Below, piece after piece: positions 52,703 to 61,658 of a stretch of 64,000 nt of DNA. Each line of letters starts with the position of its first letter. The stretch's first letter is position 1. The DNA is taken from positions 55,195-119,194 of the forward strand of contig JAKSOF010000005.1 in assembly GCA_024405735.1 (NCBI GenBank), in the 5' to 3' direction. Under the pieces are notes generated by a model. It did no database searches, was not told where the DNA came from, and saw nothing but the letters and a program-made list of their open reading frames with translations. This DNA is from Victivallaceae bacterium (GTDB taxonomy: Bacteria > Verrucomicrobiota > Lentisphaeria > Victivallales > Victivallaceae). Made by a program: the position numbers and the translations under genes.

Positions 52703-53026
52703 TTACAGGTTCGCTTTGCTGACGGCTTTGATGATGGCGCAGACGCCGACTACGACGGAGGCGACCAGCGTGAAGGGAAACGCGATGATTTGACCGATCG
52801 CGCCGGGGGCTTCCTCCTTGACTTCCGGCTTGGGGCGCGTCAACGATTCATCGACTTTGCACCACAACAAATTTTCATCCTGATCGCGGACGACGATCGC
52901 GCCGGGAATGACGCGGACGCTTCCGACTTTTTCGCCGGAATCGCTGCGAAGTATATGGACTTCCCCGCCGTGGCAAAAATGAAATGCGAATGCGATCAGC
53001 AACAGACAGAAAGTTTTTCTTTTCAT
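52703..53026 (-). CDS. Small exported membrane protein of unknown function
   Basis: A 107-residue protein starting at ATG 53026 (MKRKTFCLLLIAFAFHFCHG, signal peptide). The mature part reads EVHILRSDSGEKVGSVRVIP and VVRDQDENLLWCKVDESL, strand-rich, and ends in a membrane helix (IIAFPFTLVASVVVGVCAII). No family is recognised. It diverges from the Cys-rich gene at 53315. Confidence 0.62.
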   Translation of the reverse strand: MKRKTFCLLLIAFAFHFCHGGEVHILRSDSGEKVGSVRVIPGAIVVRDQDENLLWCKVDESLTRPKPEVKEEAPGAIGQIIAFPFTLVASVVVGVCAIIKAVSKANL

Positions 53027-53237
53027 CGTTTTTTTCTTTTTGTTAAGGGTCAAAGTAAAAGACGTCATCGTCCGCAAAAGAAATAAGCAATTTTCGTGCC
53101 AAAAGCGTTTTTGCCGTCAAACCGCTTGTTTTGCCGTTTCCTTTTTGAACGTATCGGTCAGAAATTGACAACACCCCATTGTAAAAAACGAAATACAATG
53201 CTATTTTTTGACATCGTTTCAGGGAAAAACGCGGCGT

Positions 53238-53253
53238 TGGCACGCAAAATGCT
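53238..53253 (+). promoter_or_regulatory. Sigma-54 (-24/-12) promoter of Cys-rich copy 3
   Basis: TGGCACG-CAAA-ATGCT lies 77 bases upstream of ATG 53315 and matches the site at 51023 at 15 of 16 bases. GG and GC are 12 bases apart. Confidence 0.68.
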
Positions 53254-53314
53254 TATGATGGATGCGGGGAGAAACGATTTCCCCTCATCAACCATTTTTA
53301 TAAAGGAGGTTTAT

Positions 53315-53521
53315 ATGACGTATTCAACCGGAACGGATGCCAAACGGACGATGTGCGCGACGTGCCAGTACTGGCATGGACCGCGGGAAGTGCAATTTCT
53401 TTCCTGCACCCCGACTCGCGTACGCTATAACAACGTTTCCGCCCCCTGCGCGGCGTGGAAATCCAACCGGAACGGAGCTTGCACCTGCAATCGCTACAAG
53501 CGCTGGGTGGAACTTCCGTAA
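53315..53521 (+). CDS. Cys-rich small protein, copy 3 (YKRWVELP tail)
   Basis: A 68-residue protein starting at ATG 53315 behind AAAGGAGG; the upstream extension to 53096 has no support. It has MCATCQYWHG, SAPCAAWKSN and CTCNRYKRWVELP, matching copies 1 and 2. It alone has a sigma-54 promoter, next to the sigma-54 activator gene. A bidirectional terminator follows. Confidence 0.72.
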   Translation: MTYSTGTDAKRTMCATCQYWHGPREVQFLSCTPTRVRYNNVSAPCAAWKSNRNGACTCNRYKRWVELP

Positions 53522-53532
53522 CGCAAAGGTAC

Positions 53533-53576
53533 AAAAATCCGCCGTCGCGATTGATTTGATCGCGGCGGCGATTTTT
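53533..53576. terminator. Bidirectional terminator between copy 3 and the DUF262 operon
   Basis: CGCCGTCGCGAT (53540-53551) pairs with ATCGCGGCGGCG (53559-53570), one G-T pair; AAAAA on the left and TTTTT on the right make it work both ways. Confidence 0.88.
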
Positions 53577-53580
53577 ACTA

Positions 53581-55842
53581 TCAAATATCTGCGCTCCGTG
53601 AGGTTTGCGATGGATAACGATTTTGTTGTAATTGCGTCAGGATATTTTTTCCTTGTAGAACGATATCTTCAGCGAAAGGAATTTCCCAACGACAAGGCTT
53701 TTCTGAATTAACCAGATAATCTTGATAGAAATCTGTAATTTGTTTTTCTGATTCAACGATAAACTTTAGAGAGTCAATAGATAGTGTTATAGACCCTTCG
53801 GCAAGATAAATCATTCCAGTATCAGACGAGCATACCCAATAATTTTGGAGCTTAGAATTGTCACCGACAATCGCGGCTAAAAATGGATTACAACTATAGG
53901 CGTGCAAGTTGTCTCCAGTCATTTTTTTTATTAAAGACCACTTGCCATTCCAACGATAACGAGCGCAATCTTTCAAAAAGAAATCAGAGTAATTAATGAA
54001 ATAGTATTGCCACTCTTTATTAGTAAAAGATTGAGATTCCTCGTCCTTTAGATATCTCTGAAGTATCGGACGAACGCGACTTTCCGTTTGCTCATTCGGG
54101 GCATGCAACAACTTTTCCCAGCTTTCCCGATTATTCGTCCCAAACACCCTGTTGCTGCCTTCTTGAATAGAGTAATCTCCGTATTGAAGAAGATCCTTGC
54201 CGCATTGAACAAATTGATCATTATCAGCATTTTTCGGCAAAAACTCAGTAAAATCTTGAATGATTTTTTCCCACTCGTCGGCGGATGTTTTGTTATCCCA
54301 CAACACAGCTCGGATACTGCCATGGAGCAAAGGATGCGCTTCTGCCGTTTCGATAAGTTCTTTCCAACGATCACCATATATGGGAATTCTGATTTTGCGT
54401 GCTTTTTCTCTTTCCTCATTAACCTGATTCTCTGCAGCACCGTGCGATATTTCACCTCCAACGAGGAAGTTTAATATATTGCCCGCATGATTTCCCAATT
54501 CGTTAAGTAAACGCATTATTCCGATTTCAGATGTGGTAGAAGAGTTTTCTGCAATATTCCATGCGACTCGCATCCAATCGTCGAATTGAGTTTTTGTAGT
54601 GTCGTTCAATTGATTGTTTTCAAAGAATTTACAAAGTGCGAAATGAATGAGCCGTTCTTCCTTTTCACCAACCTTACCTTGCGAAAAGGAAACATTACCG
54701 ATATTATAACGCGGAATGAGATAAACTTTTTGCTCGTTATCCCATACCGGGGACGTGTCAATATCTTTTAAAAGAGGACAACGAGCCACGTATGACTTAA
54801 TGTTGTCAAGTGTTTTGCGTAACGAAATCAAAATATTCTTAATATCAAGATTGATGCCCTGTTTGGGATTTTTATAGATGCAGAAATCCTCGTATCGGTC
54901 AGGTAATTTGAATAAGACTGTTTCGCTGAGATTGTCTTCGCTCATTAGCGAAGCTACGATTAACGCACTGCGCCAGAAACGGTTAATGAATGCAAAATAT
55001 AATTCGTCAATACGACCATTTTTCTGATTTTGCCAAAAGATATCAGTCCAATCCGTATCCATTTTGATGGCGATGCCTTTTTGCGCATCGTTCAAGTTTT
55101 TCCAATAATCTTTGTCTGGTGAGTTGGGTTGTTCTGCCTGTTTCTGAATGTAGTCGATCAAATCCGCCTTGAAATTTTCAAAATCGGTCAGTTGCTCGCC
55201 GCGGGCGTTCATTTTGATATAGAGGTCGTCGACGTTTTCCATCGTCCCCATATCCAAGGAGTAAAATTGAAAACAATTGCCTGTTATTGAAGACCACCAA
55301 GATTTATATCCGGACTCTTGGTTTCCAAAAACTTTTTCGATGCAATCGTTATCTTCTCCATCCTCACCGCTCAACATGCGAAGCATTGCGTCGATCGTCG
55401 GATCCTGTTTCCATTCGGAACGAAACCATGTTTGATTTTCAATCTGTTTTTTCAGAGGATTATGATCGGAGGGGGACCAATCGATGAGTTTCTCGCAAAA
55501 ATCGCGGGATGATGTGCGTGTTTCATAGGAAAATTTTTTCAATCTGCTTTTCGCATCATCTAAACATCCGGCACGCATGGCAATATACCAATGAAGCAAC
55601 CATAACGTCGTCAGCCGTTGCTGTCCGTCGATGGGGTGAAGGTCGTCTCCGCAACTGTCGCCGTAAACAAAATCCAAAAGCAACGGTTGATTGCCTGTCA
55701 ATGCCTGTTTCAAACTTCCCCAAAACCGTTTTCGCAGGGCACTTTTTCCTTCTCGACCTTGCGCATAATCACGCTGGATAAGCGGGATGACAATACGATG
55801 CTTTTCGAGATATGCCCAAAGTGAGGTCAATTCGCTATTCAT
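53581..55842 (-). CDS. DUF262-domain protein, second of a pair
   Basis: A 753-residue protein. IPLIQRDYAQGR (19-30) and HPIDGQQRLTTLWLLHWY (69 on) are the DUF262 (GmrS-N/ParB-like nucleotidase) signatures, used by GmrSD and BrxU type IV restriction enzymes for NTP-driven control of cleavage. MNARGEQLTDFENFKADLI follows as usual. I see no DUF1524/HNH nuclease motif in the C-terminal half. It starts inside the stop of its partner (TAATG), so the two are made together, probably as a modified-DNA restriction or other defence complex. The operon is AT-rich compared with housekeeping genes. Confidence 0.82.
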   Translation of the reverse strand: MNSELTSLWAYLEKHRIVIPLIQRDYAQGREGKSALRKRFWGSLKQALTGNQPLLLDFVYGDSCGDDLHPIDGQQRLTTLWLLHWYIAMRAGCLDDAKSRLKKFSYETRTSSRDFCEKLIDWSPSDHNPLKKQIENQTWFRSEWKQDPTIDAMLRMLSGEDGEDNDCIEKVFGNQESGYKSWWSSITGNCFQFYSLDMGTMENVDDLYIKMNARGEQLTDFENFKADLIDYIQKQAEQPNSPDKDYWKNLNDAQKGIAIKMDTDWTDIFWQNQKNGRIDELYFAFINRFWRSALIVASLMSEDNLSETVLFKLPDRYEDFCIYKNPKQGINLDIKNILISLRKTLDNIKSYVARCPLLKDIDTSPVWDNEQKVYLIPRYNIGNVSFSQGKVGEKEERLIHFALCKFFENNQLNDTTKTQFDDWMRVAWNIAENSSTTSEIGIMRLLNELGNHAGNILNFLVGGEISHGAAENQVNEEREKARKIRIPIYGDRWKELIETAEAHPLLHGSIRAVLWDNKTSADEWEKIIQDFTEFLPKNADNDQFVQCGKDLLQYGDYSIQEGSNRVFGTNNRESWEKLLHAPNEQTESRVRPILQRYLKDEESQSFTNKEWQYYFINYSDFFLKDCARYRWNGKWSLIKKMTGDNLHAYSCNPFLAAIVGDNSKLQNYWVCSSDTGMIYLAEGSITLSIDSLKFIVESEKQITDFYQDYLVNSEKPCRWEIPFAEDIVLQGKNILTQLQQNRYPSQTSRSADI

Positions 55843-57827
55843 TATTCAACTCCCTGAAAAAAGTTTTCCAACGTTTTTTTCATTGTGTCCAGATAACATT
55901 GAGCATCCTGCCTGCTCCAAACCCATGGATCGGTCTTGGTCTTGGAGTAACTTTTGACAAAAGCGTTGCGTGTACAAGGAGGAATGAAATCAATTTTTGC
56001 AGATTCTTCGTGTAATTCAAGTTTATTTTCTTCAAAAACAATGCTGTATTTTTCCCCTTGATCTTTGCCCAAAATAATTCTACGTTTGGTTGGGAAAAGC
56101 GCGTTCCCATAACTTTCGTTAGTCGAACTGTCAAGCATCGCAAAATTCCAGATTTGATTTTTTTCATCGCCTTCTAAAGGTTGAGCAGGTTTCGCTTGTT
56201 GAGACAACTTTGAATATAATCTTTTAAACTCATTGTTCCGATTCTCATCATTTGTCAACGACTCACTAACAAACGATTTAAGATCATCCGGGAGATCTGA
56301 CGAGCTTTGCAAATCATACCATGCGTTCAAAATCCATTCTTTTTGTGTCTTTTTATCAGTGATTTCATTATCGGTGTTTGGTGCAATATGTTCGATGTCC
56401 CATTGCTTAACAGATTTCAATAAATGAAATGGGAATTTATAAAAAATTCCTTTTTGGTAAGCGTTGTCATTGCAAAATGCGAGATGTTGATTAACAACCG
56501 TAAGAATGTTGAACAACCAAAGAATTTTTCTACATTCTTGCTTGGGTGGTCCCTTAGGAGTATCATAAGTGTTTTTTAAAATTTGGTCAAGCCATGGAGA
56601 GGCATTGGGGTGAGGGATTTTTTGCAAAATCTCTTTTATTTTTCTTTTGAGTTTGTGAATGAAAACTGATTTTGATCCCTTATACGCATCGAGCATATTT
56701 AACATACTTTGGTTTTCAAAAAGAGAAATATAACCGATGTAATGGTACATCTCTAAATCGTTGTACCAATCTTTTAAAATACCGAACTTTTCTCTAACCT
56801 TTCCCCATGCCAATTCGATTTTGCTCTTGTTTTCTTCTACAACTGCTTTGTAAAAGAAATGGTAAAAGTAGCGAAAGGTTTTGTGCATGTCGTTTCCAAT
56901 CGCATTGTTTTTTGTAGCAATGGCCTGCTCTCCGTCATTGCCTCGGAAAATTCCTAATTTGTCCTTTTCTTGGATCCAATCCAACAATAATTCAATGCGG
57001 GTCGGTTTGTCGAATCCTTTGTCGTGAAAAAACATCCAGAATTCATCATTTTGCAAAGTGTACTCAATCTCGTCCCATTGCAACGCAAGTTCCGATTGCC
57101 GCAATGCAATGGATTTGGTTTCTCCGTTTTCCCAGTTGGAACGATTCAGCATCATCGCTTTGATCAATTCCGCATTCGTCAACGGAATTTTTCCGATGTT
57201 GAGCCGGGTAAAAACGGCAATGGGATCTTTATCTTCCGATTCGAACCAAATAAATTGGACTTGGTTTAAAAGTTTTTCCTTGAATATGTCCTTGAAATTT
57301 TTGTCTTTGCCGCAGAACCATGTGAACCATTTCTTAATTGTATCATACGCTTGCCACATATGAAAAAAATCAATGTTTTGTTCGGCATTTTTTTTTGTTT
57401 CTTGCGCGATATTATTTAAAAAATAAGGACTTCCTTTTCTCGTTTCATACACGATGGAGTATTTGTTATTTTCTTCTACACCTAAATAAGTCAGCAGAAG
57501 ATGAATGGTCGTCAGTCGTTGCTGTCCATCGATAACTTCCCATCGCTCAGAGTTATCAAGTTGCTTTTTAAGCTCTTTCCAATTTTTTTCATTTACCCAT
57601 TTCTTGGCGTCATCCTCTTGCGGCGATAACTCCCCCTTTACAACTAACGGTTGCAGACAATAGAAATCATTTGCTTTTGGGGCGGATTTTATAAATTCTT
57701 CAATGTCGTTCAACAGGTCTTTGACTTGCTGTTCGGTCCAGCGGTAACCGCGTTGATAGGAGGGGATGGAGAATTGTTTTTCAAGCAATTCTTGTACCGA
57801 AACCAATTTCAGACAATCGTTTCCCAT
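55842..57827 (-). CDS. DUF262-DUF1524 (GmrSD-like) protein, first of a pair
   Basis: A 661-residue protein. IPSYQRGYRW (21-30) and VIDGQQRLTTIHLLLTYL (98 on) define DUF262; WDIEHIAPN near 475 and IWNFAMLDSSTNESYGNALF with PTKRR near 560-580 form the HNH-like DUF1524 nuclease domain. This is the architecture of GmrSD type IV enzymes that cut glucosylated hydroxymethylcytosine DNA. Histidine and asparagine of the nuclease core are present, so cleavage is likely. GGTGTT precedes the start, and a TATAAT box lies about 35 bases upstream on the minus strand. Confidence 0.86.
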   Translation of the reverse strand: MGNDCLKLVSVQELLEKQFSIPSYQRGYRWTEQQVKDLLNDIEEFIKSAPKANDFYCLQPLVVKGELSPQEDDAKKWVNEKNWKELKKQLDNSERWEVIDGQQRLTTIHLLLTYLGVEENNKYSIVYETRKGSPYFLNNIAQETKKNAEQNIDFFHMWQAYDTIKKWFTWFCGKDKNFKDIFKEKLLNQVQFIWFESEDKDPIAVFTRLNIGKIPLTNAELIKAMMLNRSNWENGETKSIALRQSELALQWDEIEYTLQNDEFWMFFHDKGFDKPTRIELLLDWIQEKDKLGIFRGNDGEQAIATKNNAIGNDMHKTFRYFYHFFYKAVVEENKSKIELAWGKVREKFGILKDWYNDLEMYHYIGYISLFENQSMLNMLDAYKGSKSVFIHKLKRKIKEILQKIPHPNASPWLDQILKNTYDTPKGPPKQECRKILWLFNILTVVNQHLAFCNDNAYQKGIFYKFPFHLLKSVKQWDIEHIAPNTDNEITDKKTQKEWILNAWYDLQSSSDLPDDLKSFVSESLTNDENRNNEFKRLYSKLSQQAKPAQPLEGDEKNQIWNFAMLDSSTNESYGNALFPTKRRIILGKDQGEKYSIVFEENKLELHEESAKIDFIPPCTRNAFVKSYSKTKTDPWVWSRQDAQCYLDTMKKTLENFFQGVE

Positions 57828-57922
57828 AATAACACCTGTTGGTATGCTTGATTTTGTTATAATTATACAATACTACGACATATTTTTCTTTTCAATGCTC
57901 TTGAATTGAAATTAAGTCGATT

Positions 57923-58447
57923 TTATTTTTCGGCCGGGCAGTCCGGGCAGAAATTTTTTCTGCCGCATTTTGTACAGCGCGCGCCGCGCCAGACGGCGTC
58001 GAATTCCTCCGCCAAAGGATTGAGCAATGCCGGATCATCCGTCAATACGCCGTTTTCAAAATTCCGGCGGTTTTCCGCTTTTGCCCCCATGCCCGCTCCC
58101 GTCAAATTGGCACTGCCGAAATAGGCTCTTGCCCCGTCGGCAATGATACATTTGAAATGAACTCTCGGACAAAGTACGCGCTCCAGATCGCGCCACAACC
58201 CGGGAAAGCGGTCGAAGTCCCGGCGGAAGTTTTCCCCCGGTTCCTTGGCGTGGATCAGCCGGATCTCGACGTGCCGCCTTAAAAGTTGCGCCAGAACTTG
58301 CAGAAACGGGATCATTTCCCCGTGGGACTTGACGTACATATCCTTGATGTCCGCCGTCGCGATCCACAGGTACTTTTTGGCGGACGGTACCAGTTGGAGG
58401 ATCACCTTTTCATAGATCGCGCAATTGGCGATGAATTCCGTTTCCAT
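57923..58447 (-). CDS. PLD-like protein with C-terminal zinc ribbon
   Basis: A 174-residue protein with a single HxK motif, VHFKCIIADGARAYFGSANL (His97, Lys99), typical of the second half of phospholipase D-superfamily nucleases. A four-Cys ribbon (158, 161, 167, 170) ends it. With one motif it would act as a dimer, as Nuc/BfiI do. It starts 6 bases after the CDW-repeat gene. In other bacteria such domains often accompany helicases in defence loci; a helicase remnant lies 0.75 kb upstream on the same strand. Confidence 0.78.
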   Translation of the reverse strand: METEFIANCAIYEKVILQLVPSAKKYLWIATADIKDMYVKSHGEMIPFLQVLAQLLRRHVEIRLIHAKEPGENFRRDFDRFPGLWRDLERVLCPRVHFKCIIADGARAYFGSANLTGAGMGAKAENRRNFENGVLTDDPALLNPLAEEFDAVWRGARCTKCGRKNFCPDCPAEK

Positions 58448-58453
58448 TTTTTC

Positions 58454-59089
58454 TTATCTTTCATTTTTCATTCCTTTTTCTGACGGGCAGGCATCGCAAT
58501 AATTTTGAAGTTCGGGATGAAGTTTCAAAAGTTCTTCACGGCACAACCGGATCTTTTGCCAGTTGCAAAACGGCGCAAGTTGCGGCTGCTTGCGCAAGAT
58601 CAGCACCCAGTCCACTTCCCAGAAATCCGCCCATTTGTCGCAGAATTTCGCCAACTGCGGTTGACGGCGAAGCAGATTCGCCCAGTCGAAATGGCTCAAC
58701 GTCGACCAGTCGCACTTATCGGCAAATTCCGGATGGCGTTTCAGAAGACAGCACCAGTGCGGTCCTTTCAACTTCGCCCAGTCGCATTTTTCGGCGTATT
58801 CCGGCTTGAACGCCAAAAAGCACGCCCATTCCAAGCCGTTCAATTTCAACCAGTTGCATCGGTTGATGTAGCCCGCTTGGTGAAGCAGACGGATATGGCG
58901 GAAGCCGCGCAGTTTTTTCCAATCGACGAAAGGAATGATCTCCGGATAATTCCAGAATGCGACGCCCCAGTCACGGCTTTGAAAAGCACTTAAAAGTTCT
59001 TTGTCGATTTTTCCCGTTGCGCGGTAATTTTCCTCCCAGCGGCAGAATGCCGGAGACGAAAATTTTTTGATTTTGCTCTTTATGATCAT
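58454..59089 (-). CDS. CDW-repeat protein
   Basis: A 211-residue protein built of about six units of 24-26 residues on the pattern CDW-x-KL-x4-W-x2-LL-x3-P-x-(F/Y)-A. Examples are KCDWAKLKGPHWCCLLKRHP and KCDWSTLSHFDWANLLRRQP. The repeat should form a helical solenoid for protein contact. No enzyme motif is seen. I recall such repeats in gut bacterial genomes but no assigned function. It lies immediately before the PLD gene on the same strand. Confidence 0.72.
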   Translation of the reverse strand: MIIKSKIKKFSSPAFCRWEENYRATGKIDKELLSAFQSRDWGVAFWNYPEIIPFVDWKKLRGFRHIRLLHQAGYINRCNWLKLNGLEWACFLAFKPEYAEKCDWAKLKGPHWCCLLKRHPEFADKCDWSTLSHFDWANLLRRQPQLAKFCDKWADFWEVDWVLILRKQPQLAPFCNWQKIRLCREELLKLHPELQNYCDACPSEKGMKNER

Positions 59090-59209
59090 ACCACACCTCC
59101 TGCGTATTCATAAAATCCTTGCGTTTCATAAGAAAAAACGTTTCAAGGATGATTTTTTTGACACGCCCGGGTAAATTTTACCCGTAATCGTCTCTTCCTG
59201 CGGTGTAAA

Positions 59210-59746
59210 TTATCTGATTTTTACCTCTCGGACAAATGGTCCGGCTGAAAGATATTTCGGTAACTCGATCTTGCGGGATGCCAGGCGGTGGAGCGTTTCC
59301 TCCGCCGTCGAGAGGATGATCTGCGTGTTCCCGCCGCAGGAAAGCCATTTCTCCCGCTGATAACGGAAGCTCTGCCGCGGATGCGCGATACGTTCGACGG
59401 CGTAGCGGCTGCCCGCGCTCTGCACGAAAAAGCACGCCTCTTTTGCCGGAGACCGGCGAAGCCCCCGTCCCGCCATCTGGATCGTCGGCAAGCGGCTGGC
59501 GTCCCGCACGAAAACCGTTTGGATCTCCGGCAGATCAAAGCCTTCGCACAACACCGAAACATTGGCGATCACTTGGACATCCCCCGCGGCAAAAAGCGCA
59601 AGTTGTTTATCCTTGTTGCTCGCTCCCGTTACGACTTCGCAGCGGACGCCGACTTTTTCCGCCGCGCGCTGAAAATGGCGGCATTCGTCGATCCGCGAAA
59701 AGAAAGCAAGCGTTTTGCCCCATTTTGCCGGATCGGAGAAAGCAAT
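59210..59746 (-). pseudogene. C-terminal remnant of a superfamily 2 helicase
   Basis: A minus-strand frame from 59746 to 59210 with FSRIDECRHFQRAAEKVGVR, VIANVSVLCEGFDLP and IQMAGRGLRRSPAKEACFF, the helicase C-terminal lobe motifs IV-VI of DEAD/DEAH restriction-type helicases. In frame upstream is TAG at 59747-59749 and the sequence switches to another gene, so the N-terminal lobe with Walker A and B is missing. It cannot be an active ATPase. It lies upstream of the CDW and PLD genes, with which it may once have formed an operon. Confidence 0.8.
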
Positions 59747-60086
59747 CTACCTCCACTGGGACGGCTACCCGGGACACGCCGGAGCGGTTCTCGGCGGATG
59801 GTACAAGACGCCGGAACAAGTCACGGCTCTCCTTGACCTCGGCGACTTGAGCGAGATTGAAATCGACCTTGAAAAGTGCGTAGCGTACCACCGCGACCGG
59901 CACGAGCCGTACCGCACCCCGTCAACCTATGCCGACAAACTGGAATACCAGTACAAGGGCAAGGGAGACTTCGGTGCGGATTACATGTATCTCTACGAAG
60001 ACGGCGAATGGAGCGTCTTCGGAATCTATCACGAGCCTGATTGGGTCAGGCTTGAAATTCAAATCGGAAAGGAATGTGAAAAATGA
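59715..60086 (+). pseudogene. 5'-truncated mobile-element cargo gene joined to the helicase remnant
   Basis: The plus frame 59715-60086 gives AIYLHWDGYPGHAGAVLGGW and DLEKCVAYHRDRHEPYR; this resembles small proteins I recall from conjugative elements and plasmids of gut bacteria. Its first 8-9 codons lie inside the helicase remnant, so the native start is lost and the TTG at 59715 is chance. Whether it is expressed is unclear. Its stop overlaps the next start by four bases. Confidence 0.65.
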
Positions 60087-60319
60087 GTGATCCATGGTTC
60101 CACAAAACCCACTGTGACCGCTGTGGCGGTTCCCTCAAAGAAGGCTTCAGCATGAGCAGGTTCAACACAGACGCCTTATGCCATAAGTGCCTCGAAGAGG
60201 AGCGACAGCACCCCGACTATCAGCTGGCGGCAGACATTGAGGCTGCAGCCGTCCGTGCCGGAGACCGGAACTTCCCCGGCATCGGCTGGCCCGGCAAAAA
60301 CGGGAGGATCAAGCAATGA
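60083..60319 (+). CDS. Small zinc-finger protein of mobile-element type
   Basis: A 78-residue protein with THCDRCGGSL and ALCHKCLEEE, two Cys-x2-Cys pairs for a zinc finger, then an acidic helix and NFPGIGWPGK. I recall closely similar small proteins in integrative and plasmid elements of gut Firmicutes and others. It is coupled to both neighbours by ATGA-type overlaps. Function unknown. Confidence 0.7.
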   Translation: MSDPWFHKTHCDRCGGSLKEGFSMSRFNTDALCHKCLEEERQHPDYQLAADIEAAAVRAGDRNFPGIGWPGKNGRIKQ

Positions 60320-60513
60320 AACCGAAAACAGACATCCACGTTCGCCTGACTGGTGAGGATGGAAATATATTCTTTCTGCTGTCGATTGTCCGGAGATCCT
60401 TGAAACGGGGCGGCTATCCCGAATTGGCAGACGAGATGACCGAAGCCGTCACCCACAGCAAATCCTACGAAGAGGCGCTTGCGAAATTCTCCGAATATGT
60501 GATCGTGGAATAA
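60316..60513 (+). CDS. Small hypothetical protein of mobile-element type
   Basis: A 65-residue protein opening MKPKTDIHVRLTGEDGNIFF followed by two amphipathic helices (SIVRRSLKRGGY, EEALAKFSEYVIVE). Its ATG overlaps the preceding stop by four bases. Similar proteins are recalled from mobile elements; function unknown. Confidence 0.65.
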   Translation: MKPKTDIHVRLTGEDGNIFFLLSIVRRSLKRGGYPELADEMTEAVTHSKSYEEALAKFSEYVIVE

Positions 60514-60828
60514 TCTTCCGGAAAAGTGTAATAAACCGCTTGCTAAAACTCAAACAAGCGCTCTCTTAAAACAAGCACCACCACGCCCCGAAGGCACCGC
60601 CACGCGCCCCATCCCGGAACCCGCTAGCAGACCGGGCAAAGTCTGCGACCTTCTTTCTTCGATTTTCTGCAAAAACGACTTACAATATATTCTTTCCACG
60701 CTGCCCCGTTTTATCTGAAAGAAATATCGTTTATTCTTCGATAACTCATTGGCTATTAACAGGTTATCACGCTAAATTTAAGGCAGTGCAAGATACAATA
60801 ACCCTAACAGAATCAAGGAGAAAAAACA
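60514..60828. other. Intergenic stretch without a recognisable gene
   Basis: About 315 bases. A small hairpin GCAGAC/GTCTGC lies at 60627-60646. No coding frame, promoter pair or RNA can be supported. Confidence 0.5.
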
Positions 60829-61239
60829 ATGATTGACGAAAAAATCCAAGTCCTGATCGACAACCCCGGAGCGATGTGCGAGGCACTGCACATCGCCGAA
60901 CTGGACGCGATGATCCACGAAATCTACCCCGGCGTGACCTTCACGATGGACTACTGGGTTGAGGTCGGCAAATGCGCCCAGCGCCCCTTCTTCATCGCCG
61001 AATGCCGCGAAGACCTGACCGAAGCCACCGGGCTCTTCGCGCAGGTGCTGAAGGAGTGCAAAATCAACACCTTCAACACCGCCATCAAATGGGAGGAGAA
61101 CGCTGGGTATTAGGTGTGGTTCAGCCTGCACCTCTCCTACAGCCACTTCGACGGCGGCAGTAATGGGATGGGCATCGCAGACTTCTGCTTCGACGGCAAG
61201 GAATGGAGCAAGTGCCGGTTCAAAGGGGAGGAACGCTGA
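60829..61239 (+). pseudogene. Mobile-element cargo gene with a TAG nonsense codon
   Basis: AAGGAG and ATG 60829 open MIDEKIQVLIDNPGAMCEAL; the frame stops at TAG 61111-61113, then continues in phase as VWFSLHLSYSHFDGGSNGMG to TGA 61237-61239. GY-TAG-VWF suggests an original GYWVWF with TGG changed to TAG. Without the stop the protein would have 136 residues. Family recalled from gut mobile elements; function unknown. Confidence 0.7.
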
Positions 61240-61658
61240 CGAGAGCAATATTCATCGATGCGGAACACCGGCTGGTCAGCGAAATCCAAATCGAAAACGA
61301 CCTCCAGGCGTTCTACGACAAAATCGGATGCCGTCTCATTCAACTCATTGACTGCGGAATGGGCAATGACCTCGTATGCGATGAAGAGGGGCGGCTTCGG
61401 GATTGGAAGGTCGGATTCCAGTTGCCGCATACGGACGGCATCGCCGGGAATGCGCTGGTCGTCTGCTCCGATGCGGACGGCGACTTCACCGACTGCGATC
61501 CCCCCGTAAAACTGTTCGCCGACAGCGTCCGGTTCCTTGACCTCACCCAAGAACCGTTGCCGGAGCCCCGGCAGGTCTTCGTCCCGATTGAGGGCGAACT
61601 CACCGAGGAAAATATAGAAAAGGCAAGGCTGATCGCCGCCTTCCTAATGCACCGCTGA
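61236..61658 (+). CDS. DUF3846-like small protein
   Basis: About 140 residues: RAIFIDAEHRLVSEIQIEND, then DEEGRLRDWKVGFQLPH and AGNALVVCSDADGDF, which fit the DUF3846 family of plasmid and phage genes. GGGGAGG precedes a CTG codon at 61236 that overlaps the previous stop, so translation probably starts there; an extension to 61203 is less likely. Function unknown. Confidence 0.62.
   Translation: MTRAIFIDAEHRLVSEIQIENDLQAFYDKIGCRLIQLIDCGMGNDLVCDEEGRLRDWKVGFQLPHTDGIAGNALVVCSDADGDFTDCDPPVKLFADSVRFLDLTQEPLPEPRQVFVPIEGELTEENIEKARLIAAFLMHR

Noticed and set aside
61236..61658. Start at 61203 for the DUF3846-like gene
   Set aside because: It would overlap the previous reading frame by 37 bases with no binding site; the CTG after GGGGAGG fits better.
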